Positions 59,571 to 64,000 of a stretch of 64,000 nt of DNA are shown here, in pieces. Positions within the stretch are counted from its first letter, which is position 1. The number at the start of each line of letters is the position of its first letter. Position numbers and translations under genes: made by a program. The stretch covers positions 5,240,425-5,304,424 of the forward strand of contig CM055869.1 in NCBI GenBank assembly GCA_029582165.1, in the 5' to 3' direction. The notes under the pieces are model-generated. The model was not told the DNA's origin and did not search any database. It saw only the letters and a program-made list of their open reading frames with translations. Source of the stretch: Portulaca oleracea. Taxonomy: Eukaryota > Streptophyta > Magnoliopsida > Caryophyllales > Portulacaceae.

Positions 59571-60174
59571 AACCTTTAAAAGCAATTTGATTATCCTAGA
59601 CAAAATTCAACATTAATTAACAAAGAATTTAATAAAAACACAATAATTACTAAAATCTTTGAATAAACAGTTACAGAAAAAGTCTAAAAAAATAATACTT
59701 GAAACAATTTTCACAATATAAACCATGCTATAATTACTATAAAACTATTTATATAAATAATATCCTTTGTTCTTCAGTTATACTTGTTCATGTTGGCATA
59801 CAACATATATGTGACTATTGCCTTTTTACTCTACATTGATACCTTAATCCCTTTTGCATTATTCTTTTTGTCTTTGTTCTCCTACTTCTTACAGGGAGAT
59901 TATTCTTTCAAGAATTAGTGTTACCATATGACCACGACCATGTTCACAGTCATGATTGTTGACATAACATTTGTTTCGTTCATGATTCTTAAAGATATAT
60001 ATAACCTCATTCACTCTATAGAATGATAAATAACCTTTAATTGGAAAGGTCTAATGATTTTGTGATATAGCCCATTGTAGATATCATGAACCTGAACACA
60101 AGGTTAAAACAGTCCCCCAATAAATGATGATCGTCGTCTAGGATGGGTTAAATCCCTGCACTAAATTTTTCTAA
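59571..60174. other. AT-rich intergenic DNA
   Basis: No gene seen. The last nine bases (60166-60174, tttttctaa) are the target duplication of the next element. Confidence 0.45.
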
Positions 60175-60704
60175 GGATTTTTGGAACCTAACGAGCTATA
60201 CTTTACCATTTGTTTGAAATAACGAACCAAACAAATTTTGTTGGAAATAACGAACCAAACTGATAATGTTGTAATTTCCAGCGAACCGCCACCGAGTCCA
60301 ACTCGTCTGAGCTAGACATGGTGGTGGCGGAAGCTGACATGTCACTTTTTTCGCCAAAAAAAAAAAGAAAAAATGTGAGGGAGTGTGCTGTTACTTTTCC
60401 CATGCTGACATGTCACCTCTCTCCTCTCTCCTGCCTAACCCCACCCAATTTACCCCCCTCTTTTAATTTTTTTCACCCTCCCGTAATTGAAGACCCACCA
60501 TATTATTCTCTTCTGCAAAATCGGCCTCCCATCTTGAATTTCCAGGCATTCCTTCTTCTGCAATTGCTCACCCTTCTCTTTCTCTCTCCTTGCAGACCTC
60601 CATCTTTTTTAATTGCTCTTCCTTATTTTTCTTTCTTCTTCTTCTATTTGAATTGAATGTTGAAGTTTTAATTAAGTAATAGAGACCCTTCCCAGCCATC
60701 ATCC

Positions 60705-60965
60705 ATGGCGGACCTCAAGCTCTCAGTCTCTGACCTCCTATCTTTGTCCCGCCACTATATCCAAAAGGGCAACCTCTTCACCCGCCCTCCTTATCCCTTC
60801 TCCAACCTTGTCTCTCACCTCAGACGCCTTGCTCACACCTCTCTCTCTTCCCGCCCTTGCCGGTCGACTCAAAACCGACGCCCAAGGTTACGTGCTGGAC
60901 TCCTCATACACCCACCCACCGATCAACCCAACACTTTCTCAACGAGATCCATCAACCCATCTCAT
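60705..60965 (+). pseudogene. BAHD acyltransferase N-terminal fragment captured by MULE
   Basis: From ATG 60705: MADLKLSVSDLLSLSRHYIQ then KGNLFTRPPYPFSNLVSHLRR. After a one-base shift near 60835 the protein continues in another frame as LTPLSLPALAGRLKTDAQGY. This is the start of BAHD-type acyltransferases (typically S-D-L-x-x-L-x-x-x-Y-x-Q-K-G, later P-L-A-G-R-L). The HxxxD catalytic motif and all later parts are missing. It is out of frame and not functional as an enzyme. Confidence 0.65.
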
Positions 60966-60984
60966 CTTCTTCTGTGAATCCTCC

Positions 60985-61415
60985 ATTTTTGGGTTTGGTG
61001 GGGATTTGATGAAAATTAGTAGGGATTTGCACACACCTGAGATAGGTTCAAACTTCAAATTCAAACCCACCAAAATTTTCCAAAATTTTCACCGATGCTT
61101 CTCTTTTCTCTCACCAAATGGGTGCTTAAAAAACCCAAAATTTTTGATTCCCCCCCTCTTTTAGGGTTTGGTGAGGATTTGAAGAACAGTGGTAGGGATT
61201 TGCACACACCTGAGATGATCAAACTTCAAGCTTCAAACCCACCAAAATTCGACCAAATGGGTGCTCAAAAACCCCAATTTTTTTTACTTTCCACCCCTTT
61301 TTTTAGGGTTTGGTGGGGATTTGAAGAACAGTAGTAGTGATTTGTACACACCTGAGATGAGTTCAAACCCACCAAAATTCGATCAAATGGGTGCTCAAAA
61401 ACCCCAAAAATTTCC
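60985..61415 (+). repeat. Three tandem copies of a ~130-bp unit in the MULE core
   Basis: Unit: gggtttggtggggatttga, then gatttgcacacacctgaga, aaacccaccaaaatt and caaatgggtgctcaaaaacc. Copies begin near 60989, 61164 and 61306 and get cleaner toward the right. Open frames through it are repeat readthrough. Confidence 0.8.
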
Positions 61416-62050
61416 AGAAAGAAACAACAAAATCGGTTGTCTTTTGCTGTGTTTGGATGAGTAATTGAAATTGGGCACCGACGAGAAAGAAAGAAAGAAA
61501 GAAAGAAAGAAGACTCCTATTTAATTTGTTGTTGTTTTTGTTGTAAGAGGAGGGTGAAAAAAATTAAAAGAGGGGGGTAAATTGGGTGGGGTTATGCAGG
61601 AGAGAGGAGAGAGGTGACATGTCAGCATGGGAAAAGTAAACAGCACACTCCATCACATTTTTCTTTTTTTTTTTGGCGAAAAAAGTGACATGTCAGCTTC
61701 CGCCACCGCCACGTCACAGCTCCGACGAGTTGGACTCGGTGGCGGTTCGCTGGAAATTATAACATTATCAGTTTGGTTCGTTATTTCCAACAAAATTTGT
61801 TTGGTTCGTTATTTCAAACAAATGGTAAAGTATAGCTCGTTAGGTTCCAAAAATCCTTTTTCTAACACTTTATGACTGATTATAAACTAGTTTTTTACCA
61901 ATTCTTTCTAACGATTAATATATGAAGTATCATGGAAAAGAAACTATACCAACAAAAAACTTTTGAATGTAAAGAAGAATACACATGTTCAAATAATGAG
62001 TCTTTACATGTAATCAAGTAGTACTAATCCCATTTGACTAGAAAATATTA

Positions 62051-62453
62051 GGGTGTGTTCGGTTGGGATGATGAAAATCATTTTTTGGAGAATGATTTTC
62101 TCATTTTCCGGTGTTTGGCGACTGGAAAATGGAGAAAATCGTTTTCCAAGAAAATGATTCCCCCCAACCCCTTTGTAAATTGTTTTCTTGACTCAAACCT
62201 AAGAAAAATCATTTTCCCTGTCTCTCCCCTACTCTCTCTCTCTCCCCCGCTCTATCTTACACCCGTTTTAATCTCTCTCTCCACCACTCACTCTCATGCA
62301 CCCTATTTAATATTTCTCTCCCCCCCGCCTCTCTACCACTCTCTCTCACACACGCATTTTAATCTTTGTCTCCTTATTGTCAAACATGTGAAAATTGTTT
62401 TCCGAGAAAATTATTTTCCTAGAAACTAGTTTTCCTTTGTACCAAACACACCC
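62051..62453. mobile_element. Harbinger/Tourist-type MITE, 403 bp
   Basis: Ends gggtgtgttcggttgg and ccaaacacaccc (inverted), flanked by direct tta (62048-62050, 62454-62456). The interior has inverted gaaaatcattttc/gaaaatgatt and gaaaaccatttt-like segments plus a C/T-rich middle (ctctctctctccccc). Confidence 0.7.
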
Positions 62454-62456
62454 TTA

Positions 62457-64000
62457 GTAGACAAATTAGGCAGATTTTATTGATTACGTATACATGTTCA
62501 AATAACGAGCTTTTACATGCGACTCGACTAGAATTCGAACCTTGAACACACACACGCGACAAACGATTATTTATTGCTAGGTGGAAACCTGAACGAAGTT
62601 GTAGATCCAAAAACTTGTTGACCTTTATATTTAATTGAATTTTCAAGCTTTCTTAATCATTTGAGAGCAACTACTTATATAAACATTAACTCGATGACTT
62701 TTATAGATGGCCAATTAGATAATTAACAAATAATAGGGAAAGACTTCTAAGTTTTAAGTCATTATAAACAATAAGATCAATTCAATATTAGAATCACATA
62801 TGTCCACAGATTTGAACAAATACTTCTTAATTTTATAATTTTTCTTCCTTGGGGAGATCGAATAGATAGTAGAATACCAATCTTAGCTTCCACGAATATG
62901 CTTTGCCGACCATCATATGATAAATTCAAAACTTTAGATATATAAGATTGTTATTGTATTAAATCATTACTGCATTTTCAAATATCAACTTAATTTTTTT
63001 TATTGAGATTATCATACATTATATCAAGTTCATTATTTGTCAGTCTAGCAAAAATCTGAGTCCAAACAGTTCGGAAATTAGTCATCGAACAACAGTAAGC
63101 CTAGATCTATTTTGGTTTCTGATTTGTACATGTTCACTGAATCTAAACCAACACTCGCATGTTTGATGTCCAAACCAGGTTGCGGTGTTCGAATTTGTGC
63201 ATAAACATTTTCGCTGAAATGGTATGTACGTGGTCATATCCGAACTTGATTGTCAGAATATTTCTTGATTGTGCAAAGATTTTTTTAAAATAAAGTCTTC
63301 TCATGTTTGAATTTAGTTGTCCGATTAAGCAAATTTTCCTCAACTCGAAATTGTCTTCAACAACATGAACCCAAATTATCAAACCATGACCCAACTAGAT
63401 TTAAATATGAACATGCTCAGTTATCGTGGATCTTAAATTTGGACAGAAATACTATAATTATAATTGGGTTTTTTCAAGTAGGACAAATTTGAGCTATCGT
63501 ATAGATAACTTTTTGTCAACTCTAAATTTTTGAGTCTGTAACCATCCAATTTGAAGCATTTATTTGAGATGGTTGGACAAAGATTGTCATTTTTACTTGT
63601 TAGACTTTGATCGGTGCTCTAAATTTTTGTTTGGATCCTTACAATGTTTTGATCCTCCCTTCAGTCGCTTGACTTTTACCTTTGGGAAGAAATTTGGCAC
63701 AGCGTTATTTTGATGGCGACCCCTCCAACAATGATAACTTTTAGTATAGGTTCAAAATATCAATATTATCATTTTGCTTAGCTAACACCATGACATACTA
63801 GGGCGTCACATTATCTAGCTGAACGTATGTCGAAGAGATACTTAGACGAATATGATATGAGTTTTTGGTCAATACATCTTTTGAGTGTCTAGTCCTATTA
63901 TCCAAATGATCCTATTGTGATACTTTAAATTGAAATAAAATGTTATAATTGAATTTTATAGCTATAATATCATTTATATATATATATATATATATATATA
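62457..64000. other. AT-rich intergenic DNA ending in a TA microsatellite
   Basis: No gene or transposon recognised. The window ends in a (TA)n run from about 63974. Confidence 0.45.

Larger units (their letters stand above)
60175..61856. mobile_element. Pack-MULE-like element, 1682 bp, with 9-bp target duplication
   Basis: Termini ggatttttggaacctaacga and its exact inverse (ends 61856), flanked by direct tttttctaa (60166-60174, 61857-61865). The inverted arms extend about 280 bases (60175-60460 and 61570-61856: aataacgaaccaaac, gcgaaccgccaccgagtc, gctgacatgtcac, tctctcctctctcctgc). The core carries a fragment of a BAHD acyltransferase gene and a tandem triplicate. The gaaccgccaccgagtc block is shared with the element at 1768, so both belong to one wider family. 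Confidence 0.85.

Noticed and set aside
61095..61464. Frames of 67-79 residues with repeated FGEDLKNSGRDLHTPE-like text
   Set aside because: Pure readthrough of the triplicated 130-bp repeat; frames shift between copies.
63974..64000. TA repeat as a functional origin or matrix-attachment site
   Set aside because: A simple microsatellite cut by the window edge; nothing else supports a function.

Overview
This window is plant nuclear DNA, most likely from a eudicot. It is AT-rich, has GT-AG introns, encodes plastid-targeted proteins (FtsZ1 and a plastid-type CDP-diacylglycerol synthase), and carries dense nested plant DNA transposons. I cannot name the species from the sequence.

1-20.6 kb is a transposon graveyard. 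It opens inside the LTR of a Gypsy-like retrotransposon (ends at 1166). Next comes a composite long-inverted-repeat Mutator-like (MULE) element (1768-13436, flanked by a 9-10 bp duplication), split by a nearly complete 9.97 kb CACTA (En/Spm) element (3184-13154, 3-bp duplication CAT). The CACTA carries a broken TnpD-type transposase, a Transposase_24-type second gene and three clusters of short palindromic GGCGTC(C/T)GTT repeats. Between 14.7 and 20.4 kb lie several MITEs (Harbinger-like, hAT-like, Stowaway-like), a foldback element and a three-exon gene remnant I do not recognise.

20.9-28.9 kb holds a direct duplication of a secreted S-protein homologue gene (PF05938). The duplicated unit also includes the last exon of the neighbouring CDP-diacylglycerol synthase gene, so the distal copy has an orphan, frameshifted terminal exon. 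The promoter of the proximal copy has been invaded by a 9-bp-duplication element, itself invaded by a near-perfect palindromic element.

28.5-54 kb is the gene-rich part: plastidial phosphatidate cytidylyltransferase (minus, 7 exons), an O-fucosyltransferase-family protein (minus, single coding exon), PP4/PPX protein phosphatase catalytic subunit (minus, 8 exons), a SYP5-type Qc-SNARE (plus, 5 exons) and plastid division protein FtsZ1 (minus, 6 exons). In all the multi-exon genes the exon phases join cleanly. These are unrelated housekeeping genes, not an operon or pathway cluster.

55.4-62.5 kb is again transposon-rich: a Harbinger-like 1.16 kb element, a foldback element carrying a pseudogenised TITAN-like gene fragment and a solo LTR with duplicated target, a LINE fragment, and a 1.68 kb MULE (9-bp duplication) carrying a fragment of a BAHD acyltransferase gene and a triplicated ~130-bp repeat. 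No new multi-gene system is evident. The most interesting signals are the internal CACTA repeat cluster, the gene-fragment-carrying MULEs, the duplication that split off an exon, and an unusual histidine at the presumed ionic zero layer of the SNARE.
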